The translations under genes and the position numbers were made by a program. Positions 8,019 to 16,179 of a stretch of DNA of 64,000 nt are shown here, in pieces (the first letter of the stretch is position 1; each line of letters begins with the position of its first letter). The notes under the pieces are model-generated. The model was not told where the DNA came from. It did not search any database and saw nothing but the letters and a program-made list of their open reading frames with translations. Source of the DNA: Catellatospora vulcania (lineage in GTDB: Bacteria; Actinomycetota; Actinomycetes; Mycobacteriales; Micromonosporaceae); NCBI RefSeq assembly GCF_009720385.1, contig NZ_ML769305.1:259920-323919 (forward strand), written 5' to 3'.

Positions 8019-8516
8019 ATGTCCCGCTTCGTACCCCGGGCCGTCACCGTCATCGTGGCCGGTGTGATCGCGTCCGTGCTGGCCTTCGCCAGCCCCGCGC
8101 ACGCCGCGACCTTCCTCACCCACGCGCAGGCGGCCTCACAACTCAGCGCGTCCGGGATCACCTGGTCGTCGAGCGGCAACTGCAGCAACCGCAACAACGC
8201 GAGCTGCACCTCGTTCACCGACGTCCGCCAGGTCACCATCAGCGGCATCAAGACGCTCAAGAGCGCCAGCGGCTGCGCCATCAACATCACCGCGGGCACC
8301 GAGACCGGCCACTCCTCCGGCACGTACAGCCACTGGAACGGCTACAAGCTCGACATCAGCAAGTACTCGTGTATCGGCAACTACATCACCGGCCACTTCA
8401 CCTACGTCGGCTACATCTCCGGCTGGGGCTACCAGTACCGCTCCGGCGCCGGCAACCTCTACACCGACGAGGGCAACCACTGGGACATCCTGTTCTACAA
8501 CTGCGGCGGCTGCTGA
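8019..8516 (+). CDS. Small secreted protein with M15/Hedgehog-type zinc motifs
   Basis: This 165-residue protein has a clear signal peptide (MSRFVPRAVTVIVAGVIAS, cleavage after AHA) and AGGAG six bases before the ATG. The mature part of about 135 residues contains SHWNGYKLD, which fits the SxHxxGxxxD-type motif of D-Ala-D-Ala peptidases of family M15 (His and Asp zinc ligands). Near the C-terminus, EGNHWDI fits the ExxHW motif with the third His ligand. Several Cys (GNC, SCTS, GCAI, SCIG, NCGGC) suggest disulfides. I infer a secreted metallopeptidase or peptidoglycan-binding relative of the M15/Hedgehog fold. Substrate and activity are unknown. A leading promoter and a trailing inverted repeat isolate it as a single gene. 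Confidence 0.7.
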   Translation: MSRFVPRAVTVIVAGVIASVLAFASPAHAATFLTHAQAASQLSASGITWSSSGNCSNRNNASCTSFTDVRQVTISGIKTLKSASGCAINITAGTETGHSSGTYSHWNGYKLDISKYSCIGNYITGHFTYVGYISGWGYQYRSGAGNLYTDEGNHWDILFYNCGGC

Positions 8517-8530
8517 CCGCCGCCACCACC

Positions 8531-8613
8531 TTCATGATCGTTGAACTTGCCTGGCACATGGGCGAATGCGATCGCACGATACGCACAGGTGCCAGGCAAG
8601 TCGGCTGATCATG
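8531..8613. repeat. Inverted-repeat element between convergent genes
   Basis: CTTGCCTGGCAC (8546-8557) pairs perfectly with 8589-8600. An outer pair, CATGATC (8533-8539) with GATCATG (8607-8613), extends the hairpin. It sits between the stop of the M15-like gene and the stop of the convergent exported protein and can act as a bidirectional terminator. A related element with the same CATGATC ends is at 46938-46996. Confidence 0.65.
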
Positions 8614-8630
8614 GTACGGCGGGCGTCGGG

Positions 8631-9725
8631 TCAGCGGGCGTCGGCGGGAGTGGGGGCGTCGGGGACCAGGAAGATCTCCTTGTTCTCGGCGACGAAGAGC
8701 AGGTCGTGGGTGCCGGGCACGTAGCTGCCACCCTCCACCGAGGCGTTGCCCGCCGCCGATTCGAAGGTGGCCGTGTGCACCGGCCTGCCGCTCATCGCCT
8801 TGCGCAGGAACGCGTCTCCGGTCAGCGCCGGGTCGGCGGCGAACACCCAGTACCGGGCGTGGCCGGCCAGGGTCAGCCGGGTCCGGTCGTCGGACAGCGT
8901 GCTGACCGAGATCTTGTTCACGGCGTGATCGAACTTCGCCACCGGCAGCAGGGTCACCGGCATGTTGCGCTCGGGGGGCAGCACCGCCCGGTACACCGGG
9001 GAGTTGGTGGTCTTGGCGAACACGTAGAGCTCGCCGTCGAGCCAGAGCATCGCCTCGGCGTTGCGCGTCTTGCAGCCCGGGGCCGGGTCGGGGAAGGCCA
9101 GCGGATACCTCGCGGTCACCATGAACGGGTCGTCGGTGTCCGGCTCGGGCTCCAGCGTGCGGTAGAGGTACTGCCTGCTCACGCAGTCGTTGGCCCCGAT
9201 GTCGCCGATCCACAGGTTGTCGTCGTCGTCGATGACGACGTCCTCCCAGTCGGTGTTCGGCGCTTCGAAGACCTGCGCGAACGGAAAGTTCTCGCCGCGG
9301 CGCACCGGATGGGACTGGGCGTCCTCGCCCAGCCGGATCGTCCACAGCGCGGCACGCGGCCGCTGCGTGGTGGCCCCGCCGCCGTCGCGCAGCCAGTAGA
9401 AGACCCCGGGATGGCGGCGGCTGGCCGCCAGCCCCGAGGCCTCGCTGGCGGGCAGGTCGGCCGTGCGGATGGCGATCGGCTGCCCGGCCTTGGCCGCCGC
9501 GCCCGGCAGCGCGAACGGGTTGTCCGCCGACGGCGCAGGCGCGGCGGTCTGCGCGGCGGGTGACACGGCGGTCTCCCCCGACCCGTCCGTCGCAGCGGGG
9601 TCGGCCACGCCCACGGCTGCCGGATCCGGCCTGCCGGGCCACGGGCGGCTGTCCGGCTCGGTCGCCGACAGCAGCGCCACGGCCGTCACCAGCACGGCCG
9701 CTGCGAAGATCACCACTCGGGTCAT
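8631..9725 (-). CDS. Exported protein of unknown function, beta-propeller-like
   Basis: This 364-residue protein has an N-terminal hydrophobic segment (VVIFAAAVLVTAVALLS), so it is secreted or membrane-anchored, followed by a Pro/Ala-rich linker to about residue 70. The remainder has repeated W/D/G-rich strands (VFYWLRDGGG, DNLWIGDIGAND, LWLDGELYVFAK, ARYWVFAADP, HDLLFVAENKEIFLV) resembling NHL/propeller blades. No catalytic motif is recognised. It is divergent from a small lipoprotein gene with 64 bases between starts. Confidence 0.7.
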   Translation of the reverse strand: MTRVVIFAAAVLVTAVALLSATEPDSRPWPGRPDPAAVGVADPAATDGSGETAVSPAAQTAAPAPSADNPFALPGAAAKAGQPIAIRTADLPASEASGLAASRRHPGVFYWLRDGGGATTQRPRAALWTIRLGEDAQSHPVRRGENFPFAQVFEAPNTDWEDVVIDDDDNLWIGDIGANDCVSRQYLYRTLEPEPDTDDPFMVTARYPLAFPDPAPGCKTRNAEAMLWLDGELYVFAKTTNSPVYRAVLPPERNMPVTLLPVAKFDHAVNKISVSTLSDDRTRLTLAGHARYWVFAADPALTGDAFLRKAMSGRPVHTATFESAAGNASVEGGSYVPGTHDLLFVAENKEIFLVPDAPTPADAR

Positions 9726-9789
9726 ACCCTGCTAACGGGGCAACCCGCCCCGGCGCAACCGGTGGACCGGCCGCGGCGTCTAGACATTC

Positions 9790-10401
9790 ATGACCAGCAC
9801 TCGAATCACCGCCACGGCGGCGGCCCTGCTGCTCGCCGCCACCCTGTCCGCCTGTGCCGGGCAGCAGGTAGGCGTCGGCTCCCCGCCGACCCTGGACGGA
9901 CCCGGCACGCCGGGTTGCGGCCTGCCCCGGCCCACCCCCAGCGCCATCGAGACCGCCGGGGCGACCATGTGGCCGACCAGCGTCACCCTCGACGAGGCGC
10001 TGGGCCGCATCATGCAGGCCGGCGAAGGCCGGTTCGGCAAGCAGTTCGCCGGCACCGAGGTCGTGCCGGAGAAGGGCTACGCCATCGTGTACCGGGTCCC
10101 CTCGGCCGAGTTCGACGAGTTCGTCACGCAGCAGGCCGGCGACGAGTGCATCTACCTGCGTGACGCCGCGTTCGACCAGGCCACCCTGCGCGCCCTGGCG
10201 GACCGGGTGATCGACGACGCGGCACACTGGCGCAAGCAGGGCATCACGATCAACATGACCGGGGCCGCCCACGACGGCTCTGGGATCACCGTCGGCGTGG
10301 CGAAGGCCGACCTGGAACGCGCCCGCGCCGAGCTGCCCGAGCGCTACGGCACCCAGATCCCGATCATCATCGAGGAGCAGGCGGGGATCACCACCTGGTG
10401 A
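9790..10401 (+). CDS. Putative lipoprotein, unknown function
   Basis: This 203-residue protein has a signal peptide ending in the lipobox LSAC (Cys about residue 22). The mature part has two Cys (PGCG, DECI) that could form a disulfide and is otherwise a mixed alpha/beta sequence I do not recognise. No ribosome binding site precedes the ATG, and a TAGACA sequence (9781-9786) lies just before it, so the mRNA may be leaderless. It is divergent from the propeller-like exported protein. Confidence 0.75.
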   Translation: MTSTRITATAAALLLAATLSACAGQQVGVGSPPTLDGPGTPGCGLPRPTPSAIETAGATMWPTSVTLDEALGRIMQAGEGRFGKQFAGTEVVPEKGYAIVYRVPSAEFDEFVTQQAGDECIYLRDAAFDQATLRALADRVIDDAAHWRKQGITINMTGAAHDGSGITVGVAKADLERARAELPERYGTQIPIIIEEQAGITTW

Positions 10402-10467
10402 GCACCGTGGGCAGGCTCACCCGACCTGCCGTGCGTGGCGTGGGCGGGCAGGCGGCACACTTCGGGG

Positions 10468-11127
10468 GTGACCGACTCCGCTGTTGACTTCGTCCGCTCG
10501 TACGCCGCGCTCGCCCCGGTGCCCTTCCTGCCGGAGATCAAGCTGCACCAGGCCGACGAGCCGATCGGCCTGTGGGAGCTGACCGAGGGCGAGTACCGCA
10601 GCGAGCAGCCGCCGCCGTTCTGGGCCTTCGCCTGGGCCGGCGGGCAGGCGCTGGCCCGGTACGTGTTCGACCACCCGGAGACGACGGCGGGCAAGCGGGT
10701 GCTGGACCTGGCGGCGGGCTCCGGCCTGGTCGCGGTCACCGCGGCGCTGACCGGGGCGGCGTCGGTGCGCGCGGTGGACATCGACCCGCTGTCGTGCGCC
10801 GCGATCGGCCTCAACGCCGCCGCCAACGGGGTGGACGTGTCGGTGGACCAGGCCGACATCCTGGGCGGCGACGCGGGCGACGCGGAGATCGTGCTGGCCG
10901 GGGACGTGTTCTACAGCCAGGCGATGGCCGACCGCATGATCGGTTTCCTGCGCCGGGCGGTCAAGAACGGCACGCGGGTGCTGGTCGGCGACCCCGACCG
11001 GGCGTTCCTGCCCAAACCGCTGTTCGCCGAGGTGGCCGCCTACGACGTGCCGGTGCCGTTCGCGCTGGAGAGCGTGACGGTCAAGCACACCCGGGTGTGG
11101 GAGCTGCGCGGCCCGGCGAAGGGCTGA
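10468..11127 (+). CDS. SAM-dependent methyltransferase (METTL/Nnt1-like class I)
   Basis: This 219-residue protein contains the class I methyltransferase motif I VLDLAAGSGLVAV, an acidic motif II loop (AVDIDP) and IVLAGDVFYSQ at the post-I/motif IV position. The APVPFLPEIKLHQADEP and PPPFWAFAWAGGQALARYV blocks are typical of the bacterial nicotinamide/lysine methyltransferase-like group also annotated as ribosomal L11 methyltransferase-like. The start GTG at 10468 is preferred because VTDSAVDFVRS aligns with the family N-terminus; the frame is open upstream to 10435. The substrate is unknown. Confidence 0.83.
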   Translation: MTDSAVDFVRSYAALAPVPFLPEIKLHQADEPIGLWELTEGEYRSEQPPPFWAFAWAGGQALARYVFDHPETTAGKRVLDLAAGSGLVAVTAALTGAASVRAVDIDPLSCAAIGLNAAANGVDVSVDQADILGGDAGDAEIVLAGDVFYSQAMADRMIGFLRRAVKNGTRVLVGDPDRAFLPKPLFAEVAAYDVPVPFALESVTVKHTRVWELRGPAKG

Positions 11128-11128
11128 C

Positions 11129-11719
11129 TCACGGCCGCGGCACGCCGAGGCCGTGCAGGATCAACTGCCACACGCCCTCGTACTCCGTCTTCATGTCGGG
11201 GTCGTTCCACTCGGCGAGGTGGGCCGGGTTGTGGAAGCGGCTGGTCGCGTCGAACACGGCCCGGCCCATCCGGAACGGGTCGGCGACCGTGAAGTCGCCG
11301 CGTCCCACCCCGTCGGCGATGATCTCGCCGAGCTGGGAGGCCAGCGCGTTGATGTGCGCCCGGACCACCTCGTCGGCCTCCAGCGCCAGGTGGTAGTACG
11401 TGGTGAACAGCTCCGGCTCGTCGCGCGCGCGGCTCTGCTTGGAGTCGCACAGGGCGTCCAGCCATCGGCGCAGCCGCGGCTGGGCCGGGCCGCGCTCGGC
11501 GGCGATCTCGGCCAGCGGCTCGGACAGCCGCGCCAGCCAGCGCTCGGCGACCGCGTTGCGCAGCGCGGCCTTGCTGGGGAAGTGCCGGTACACGGTGCCG
11601 TGGCTGACGTTGAGCGCGCGCGCGACATCGACGACGTTGGCCTTCGCCGGTCCGAAGCGGCGGAGGGCCTCCTCCGCCGCTTCGAGGATCCGATCGGGTG
11701 TTAGCGGAGCATCTGCCAT
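11129..11719 (-). CDS. TetR-family regulator of the aldo/keto reductase operon
   Basis: This 196-residue protein has a TetR N-terminal HTH (ILEAAEEALRRFGPAKANVVDVARALNVSHGTVYRHFPSKAALRNAV, residues about 10-55) and an all-helical ligand-binding domain. The ATG at 11719 (MADAPLTPDRIL) is chosen because it gives the usual short arm before helix 1. It lies 13 bases downstream of the aldo/keto reductase stop on the same strand, so both are probably one transcript. An inverted repeat at 12755-12795 ahead of the operon is the likely operator, giving autoregulation. Confidence 0.9.
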   Translation of the reverse strand: MADAPLTPDRILEAAEEALRRFGPAKANVVDVARALNVSHGTVYRHFPSKAALRNAVAERWLARLSEPLAEIAAERGPAQPRLRRWLDALCDSKQSRARDEPELFTTYYHLALEADEVVRAHINALASQLGEIIADGVGRGDFTVADPFRMGRAVFDATSRFHNPAHLAEWNDPDMKTEYEGVWQLILHGLGVPRP

Positions 11720-11732
11720 AACGAGGCAGACC

Positions 11733-12743
11733 TTACCGCTCGCTGTCGAGCGCCGACATCGAATGCGGGTCATAGCGGTCTCCGGACACCGCTCCGGCCG
11801 GCACGGCCGAGGTGATCCGGGCCAGGTCGATCTCGGTCAGCACCACCGGCAGCGCGCCCAGCGACTCCTTCAGCCGGGCCCGGGTGCGTGCCCCGACCAG
11901 CGGAATGATGTCGTCGCCCTGGGCCAGGGCCCAGGCCACGGCGATCTGCGCGACGCTGGCGCCCTTGTCCTGTCCGACCTCGCGCAGCGCGTCGACCAGG
12001 GCCAGGTTGCGGTCCAGGTTGTCACCGGCGAAGCGGGGCAGGTGGCCGCGGAAGTCGCCGGGCACGGTGGCGCGCTCGCGGGACCAGTGGCCCGACAGCA
12101 GGCCGCGGGACAGCACGCCGTACGCGGTGATGCCGATGCCGAGCTCGCGGGCGGCGGGCAGGATGTCCTGCTCGATGCCACGGGAGATCAGCGAGTACTC
12201 GATCTGCAGGTCGGCGATCGGGTGCACGGCGGCGGCCCGGCGCAGCGTCGACGCGCCGACCTCGGAGAGCCCGATGTGCCGGACGTAGCCCGCCTTGACC
12301 AGGTCGGCGAGCGCGCCGACGGTCTCCTCGATGGGCACGTTCGGGTCGAGCCGGGCCGGGCGGTAGACGTCGACGTGGTCGGTGCCGAGGCGCTTGAGGG
12401 TGTACGCGAGGAAGTTCTTGATCGCGACCGGCCGGGTGTCGACGCCGTTCCAGCCGCCCGCGGCGTCGCGCAGCGCGCCGAACTTGACGCTGATGACGGC
12501 GTTTTCCCGGTTACGGCCCTTGAGGGCGTCGCGCAGCAGCAGCTCGTTGTGGCCCATGCCGTAGAAGTCACCGGTGTCCAGCAGGGTGATCCCGGCGTCC
12601 AGGGCGGCGTGGATGGTGGCGATGCTCTCCGCCTCGTCGGCGGGGCCGTACAGGTCGGACATGCCCATCAGGCCGAGCCCCAGCGCGGAGACACGCGGGC
12701 CGGAGGTGCCGAGGGTGCGAGGTTTGACGGTGTCGGTAGCCAT
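11733..12743 (-). CDS. Aldo/keto reductase
   Basis: This 336-residue TIM-barrel NADPH-dependent oxidoreductase has the catalytic Asp and Tyr in LLDTGDFYGMGHNE, the catalytic Lys in VISVKFGALRD, and a C-terminal NADP(H)-binding stretch (IIPLVGARTRARLKESLGA). Where classic members have the active-site His, this one reads VDVYRPARLDP with no His; a PARLDP variant is seen in a subgroup of bacterial AKRs. The following gene encodes a TetR regulator, and a palindrome overlaps the promoter region. The role is probably reduction of reactive aldehydes or xenobiotic carbonyls induced by the TetR ligand. Confidence 0.9.
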   Translation of the reverse strand: MATDTVKPRTLGTSGPRVSALGLGLMGMSDLYGPADEAESIATIHAALDAGITLLDTGDFYGMGHNELLLRDALKGRNRENAVISVKFGALRDAAGGWNGVDTRPVAIKNFLAYTLKRLGTDHVDVYRPARLDPNVPIEETVGALADLVKAGYVRHIGLSEVGASTLRRAAAVHPIADLQIEYSLISRGIEQDILPAARELGIGITAYGVLSRGLLSGHWSRERATVPGDFRGHLPRFAGDNLDRNLALVDALREVGQDKGASVAQIAVAWALAQGDDIIPLVGARTRARLKESLGALPVVLTEIDLARITSAVPAGAVSGDRYDPHSMSALDSER

Positions 12744-12754
12744 GCCATCGACGT

Positions 12755-12795
12755 TACGACTGACAGATGACAGATTTCAAGTTTTGTCAGTCGTA
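12755..12795. promoter_or_regulatory. Inverted-repeat operator upstream of the aldo/keto reductase
   Basis: TACGACTGACA (12755-12765) and its exact reverse complement TGTCAGTCGTA (12785-12795) flank a 19-base AT-rich core. It ends 12 bases before the reductase ATG on the minus strand. Arm length and placement over the presumed promoter fit a TetR-family operator. The repeat overlaps the last codons of the upstream membrane-protein gene, whose stop is at 12777. Confidence 0.7.
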
Positions 12796-13454
12796 TAGTG
12801 ATCGCGGTCACGGCGGCGGGGCAGGCGGCGGCCGGGCCGCGGCACCCGGGCATCGCCGTAGCGGTCCCGCACGTCCCGGCGGTACGCCCAGGCCTCGTGC
12901 CAGACGTGCAGGTAGACGCCTCGGGTGAAGTAGCGGCCCGGTCCGGTGATCGGATAGCCGTCGTGGTCGTGGTAGAGCCACCACACCGGCAGCACGCTGA
13001 ACAGGGCGTAGTTCAGCCCGACCAGCGGCAGGTAGAGCGGCCCCAGCAGGCGTGCCTGCCGCACGTGCAGGTCCTCGTGGCGCTCGTTGGCCGCCGTTCC
13101 CCCGGCGATGACGTTGCCCAGCGTGGTGGCGTACCCCCGCATGGCCTGCTCGTGAATGTCGATCCGGCCGCGCCCGCAGCAGCGTGGCGGGTCCAGGTGA
13201 TGCCCGCGGGCCAGGTTGACGGCCAGGAAGCCCGCCCCGGCGATCGTGTTGACCAGGCTCCAGCTGTGGTCGACCGCGAACAGCGCGGCCCCGCGCAGGC
13301 TGGGCGGATACGCCCGCACCCGCCCGACCGCCCACCCGTACGGCACCGCCACGATCGCGACCACCCCCGCCGCGACCACCGCCCCGCCCGCACCCAGCAG
13401 CGATCCCGCCACAGCACCCGCCGCGACCTGCACGAGCGCCGACAGCGCCCCCAC
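12777..13454 (-). CDS. Membrane protein with HExxH motif, unknown function
   Basis: This 225-residue protein has two or more hydrophobic segments near the N-terminus and another around LVGLNYALFSVLPVWWLYH. It contains NERHEDLHVRQARLLGPLYL, in which HEDLH fits the HExxH zinc-metallopeptidase motif and HVRQ resembles the HxxQ stretch seen in several membrane-bound HExxH proteins. The C-terminus is Arg-rich. Its 3' end carries the operator of the downstream reductase operon, so read-through into that operon is possible. No known family is recognised, and peptidase activity is only a suggestion from the motif. Confidence 0.72.
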   Translation of the reverse strand: MGALSALVQVAAGAVAGSLLGAGGAVVAAGVVAIVAVPYGWAVGRVRAYPPSLRGAALFAVDHSWSLVNTIAGAGFLAVNLARGHHLDPPRCCGRGRIDIHEQAMRGYATTLGNVIAGGTAANERHEDLHVRQARLLGPLYLPLVGLNYALFSVLPVWWLYHDHDGYPITGPGRYFTRGVYLHVWHEAWAYRRDVRDRYGDARVPRPGRRLPRRRDRDHYTTDKT

Positions 13455-13510
13455 CCCATACGCCCCTATGCCCGCACCCTACCCACCCCCCACCACCTGC
13501 GCCCGTGCCA

Positions 13511-13569
13511 CAACTCTTAAAGCGTCGCGGCCTCAGGGCGGTGTCGATGCCGCGACTCTTTAAGAGTTG
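13511..13569. repeat. Inverted repeat with 21-bp arms
   Basis: Arm 13511-13531 (CAACTCTTAAAGCGTCGCGG plus C) pairs with 13549-13569 at 20 of 21 positions around a 17-base loop. The arms are more AT-rich than their surroundings. The element lies between the end of the lipoprotein gene at 13620 and the start of the membrane-protein gene at 13454, both on the minus strand. It may terminate the lipoprotein transcript or be a dispersed repeat. Confidence 0.65.
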
Positions 13570-13577
13570 CGCCAGGT

Positions 13578-13619
13578 GGGGCGGGCGGGGCGGGCGGGGC
13601 GGGGCGGGCGGGCGGGCGG
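13578..13619 (+). repeat. G-run tract with quadruplex potential
   Basis: At least nine runs of three or four G separated by single C bases end exactly at the stop codon of the lipoprotein gene. The spacing fits a G-quadruplex on the plus strand (C-rich in the mRNA of the minus-strand gene). It may influence transcription ending or be simple composition. Confidence 0.45.
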
Positions 13620-14171
13620 TCAGCCTTCGCGGTGGGTGGAGGGGCCCTCGCCGGGTGGGGCGGGGGCGTATTTGTCGCAGGTCTTCATGGCGGCCTGGAA
13701 CTTGGGGTCGTCGAGGCTCATGCCGGGGGCGTTGCCGTCGGCCTGGATGCCCTCGTCGGTGGGGTCGGGGAAGTTCTCCACGCCCTCGGCGCGCATGCAC
13801 TGGGCCAGTTTGCGCAGCTGCTCCAGCCGGGCCGGGTCGAGCTTCTGCTTGCCGCCGCCCCCGGGGGCGTACTGGCGGCAGGCCTGCATCGCCGCGTCGA
13901 GCTTCTCCTTGCTGATGCCCTCCGGCGCGCCGAGGCTCACCCCGCCGCCGTCGTGGAACTCCGGATCGGGGAAGTTCGGCACGCCGTTGTCGCGGATGCA
14001 CTGGCTGAACTTCAGTCCCTGCTCCTTCTCGCTCAGCGGCTGCGCCGGAGCGCTCGCGCCGGGCGGGGCCCCAGTCCCGGCGGCCGTGGCCACCTGCGGG
14101 TCGGCGGCCGGTCCGGCGCAGCCCGCCAGCGCCGCCGCCAGTGCGACGATCGGCACGATCCTGATACGCAT
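13620..14171 (-). CDS. Lipoprotein with duplicated Cys/NFPDP repeat
   Basis: This 183-residue protein has a lipobox (LAGC) at about residue 18. The mature sequence consists of two copies of a module of about 55 residues. Each begins with a QCxR motif (FSQCIRDNGVPNFPDP and LAQCMRAEGVENFPDP) and ends at a second Cys (ACRQYAP, TCDKYAP), suggesting one disulfide per repeat. Such small Cys-repeat lipoproteins are frequent beside actinobacterial two-component systems and peptide exporters. It is divergent from a response regulator/kinase pair with 125 bases between starts, so it is a plausible target or accessory of that system. The molecular function is unknown. Confidence 0.82.
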   Translation of the reverse strand: MRIRIVPIVALAAALAGCAGPAADPQVATAAGTGAPPGASAPAQPLSEKEQGLKFSQCIRDNGVPNFPDPEFHDGGGVSLGAPEGISKEKLDAAMQACRQYAPGGGGKQKLDPARLEQLRKLAQCMRAEGVENFPDPTDEGIQADGNAPGMSLDDPKFQAAMKTCDKYAPAPPGEGPSTHREG

Positions 14172-14296
14172 GGTGCTCTCCTGTCCGCGGCCACACCGTT
14201 TCGGCCGCGGTCAGCAGTAGAGCGGGTGACGCATCTCCCTGCCGTCACCGCCGGTGATGACGGCGAGGAAACAGGCCCGCGTGCCACCCTGGGCGG

Positions 14297-14953
14297 ATGC
14301 GGATCCTGGTGGTGGAGGACGAACCCCTGGTCGCCGACGCGGTGGCGCGGTGGCTGCGGGGCGACGCGCACGCGGTGGACGTGGTGCACGACGGCGGCGC
14401 GGCACTCGAACGCATCGGCGTCAACGAGTACGACGTGGTGGTGCTCGACCGCGACCTGCCCGTGGTGCACGGCGACGACGTCTGCCGCAGCCTGGCCGCC
14501 GGGGCCGCCGACGCCCGGGTGCTGATGCTCACCGCCGCCGCCGAACTCGACGACCGGGTCGCCGGGCTGGTCCTGGGCGCCGACGACTACCTGCCCAAGC
14601 CGTTCGCGTTCGCGGAGCTGTCGGCGCGGGTGGCCGCGCTGGGCCGCCGCGCCCGCCCGGCCGCCCCGCCGGTGCTGCAGCGGGCCGGCATCCGGCTCGA
14701 CCCGCACCGCCGGGAGGTCTTCCGCGACGGCCGGTACGTGCCGCTGTCGCGCAAGGAGTTCGCGGTGCTCGCCGAGCTGCTGCGCGCGGACGGTGCCGCG
14801 GTCTCGGCCGAGCGGCTGCTGGAGAAGGCGTGGGACGAGCACACCGATCCGTTCACCCATGCGATCCGGATGACGATCCTCAAGCTGCGCCGCAAGCTCG
14901 GCGACCCGCCCGTGGTGCAGACCGAGCCGGGAGTGGGGTACCGCATCCCGTGA
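14297..14953 (+). CDS. OmpR/PhoB-family response regulator
   Basis: This 218-residue protein has a receiver domain (residues 1-115) with acidic-pocket residues in VVEDEP, the phosphoacceptor Asp in VVVLDRDLP (about residue 51), Thr in MLTAAA and Lys in LPKPF. It is followed by a winged-helix DNA-binding domain ending VQTEPGVGYRIP. It overlaps the histidine kinase gene by four bases (GTGA), giving a coupled two-component system. The divergent Cys-repeat lipoprotein is the most likely local target. Confidence 0.94.
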   Translation: MRILVVEDEPLVADAVARWLRGDAHAVDVVHDGGAALERIGVNEYDVVVLDRDLPVVHGDDVCRSLAAGAADARVLMLTAAAELDDRVAGLVLGADDYLPKPFAFAELSARVAALGRRARPAAPPVLQRAGIRLDPHRREVFRDGRYVPLSRKEFAVLAELLRADGAAVSAERLLEKAWDEHTDPFTHAIRMTILKLRRKLGDPPVVQTEPGVGYRIP

Positions 14954-16179
14954 CGCGCCTGACCATCCGCGCCCGCCTCACCCTCGTCTACGGCGGCCTG
15001 TTCCTGCTGGCCGGGGTGCTGCTGCTGGCGGCCACCTACGCCATGGTCGCGCAGCGGCCCGGGGGCCAGGTCGGCCACACCGTCTCCGGCCCGCAGGCCG
15101 GCGTCGGCGACCCCGGCCCGCAGCCGATCCCGCCCACCGCCGCGCCCGCCGACGGCGGCGTGCTGACGACCTCGTATCAGGTAGCCGAGGACACCTGGGA
15201 CGACGCGCTCGACGCGCTGCTCACCCGGGGCGCGATCGCGCTGGCCGCGGTCGGGGCGCTGACGATCGCGCTGGGCTGGCTGCTGGCCGGGCGGATGCTG
15301 CAGCCGCTGCACCGGGTCACCGAGACCGCGCGGCGCATCGCCGAGTCCCCCGCCGCCGACCGCGGGCTGCACGAGCGCATCGCGCTGGCCGGGCCGCCCG
15401 ACGAGGTCAAGCAGCTCGCCGACACGTTCGACGTGATGCTGGCCCGGCTCGACCAGGCGTTCGACGGGCAGCGAAGGTTCATCGCCAACGCCTCCCACGA
15501 GCTGCGCACCCCGCTGACGGTGAACCGCTCACTGCTGGAGGTGGCGCTGTACCGCGGGGAGGTCACGCCGCAGCTGGCGCACCTGGGCCGGCACCTGCTG
15601 GAGATGAACACCCGGCAGGAGCGGCTGCTCGACGGCCTGCTGCTGCTCGCCCGCTCCGAGCGCGAGGTCACCGACCGGGCGTACGTCGACCTGGCCGACA
15701 TCGTCGAGCACGTCACCGACACCACCGACCCCGGCACGGTGAGCGTTACGGCACAGGCCGGCGAGGCTCCGACCACCGGGAACCCGGCGCTGCTGGAACG
15801 GCTGGTGCAGAACCTGGTCGACAACGGGGTCCGGCACAACGTGCCCGCGGGCGGGCGGCTGCTGGTGTCGACCGCGTCCCGGGCGGACGGCACGGTCGAG
15901 CTGCGGGTCGCCAACACCGGGCCGGTCATCCCCCGCTACGAGGTGCCTGGCCTGTTCGAGCCGTTCCACCGCTACGGCGGCGACCGGATCGCCGCGCCCG
16001 GCGCGGGGCTGGGCCTGTCCATCGTGCGGGCGGTGGCCCGCGCGCACGGCGGGGACGTGCGGGCCGTGCCGGGCGAGGGCGGCGGCCTGGTCGTGACGGT
16101 CACCCTGCCCGCGGCCGACGGCCCCGGGGGCACGCCGGAGGCCGCCGGACGGGATGCGGTGGCGGCCGTCAGCCGATGA
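14950..16179 (+). CDS. Sensor histidine kinase, partner of the response regulator
   Basis: This 409-residue membrane kinase has one transmembrane segment at residues 14-34, a short Pro/Gly-rich extracellular sensor loop, and a second segment around AIALAAVGALTIALGWLLAG. A HAMP-like linker follows. The HisKA box FIANASHELRTPLTVNR carries the phosphorylated His. Catalytic-domain N-box (NLVDNGVRHN), F-box (FEPFHR) and G-box (GAGLGLSIV) are present. The GTG start at 14950 overlaps the regulator stop. Its 3' end overlaps the convergent SGNH hydrolase gene by 11 bases. Confidence 0.94.
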   Translation: MTRLTIRARLTLVYGGLFLLAGVLLLAATYAMVAQRPGGQVGHTVSGPQAGVGDPGPQPIPPTAAPADGGVLTTSYQVAEDTWDDALDALLTRGAIALAAVGALTIALGWLLAGRMLQPLHRVTETARRIAESPAADRGLHERIALAGPPDEVKQLADTFDVMLARLDQAFDGQRRFIANASHELRTPLTVNRSLLEVALYRGEVTPQLAHLGRHLLEMNTRQERLLDGLLLLARSEREVTDRAYVDLADIVEHVTDTTDPGTVSVTAQAGEAPTTGNPALLERLVQNLVDNGVRHNVPAGGRLLVSTASRADGTVELRVANTGPVIPRYEVPGLFEPFHRYGGDRIAAPGAGLGLSIVRAVARAHGGDVRAVPGEGGGLVVTVTLPAADGPGGTPEAAGRDAVAAVSR

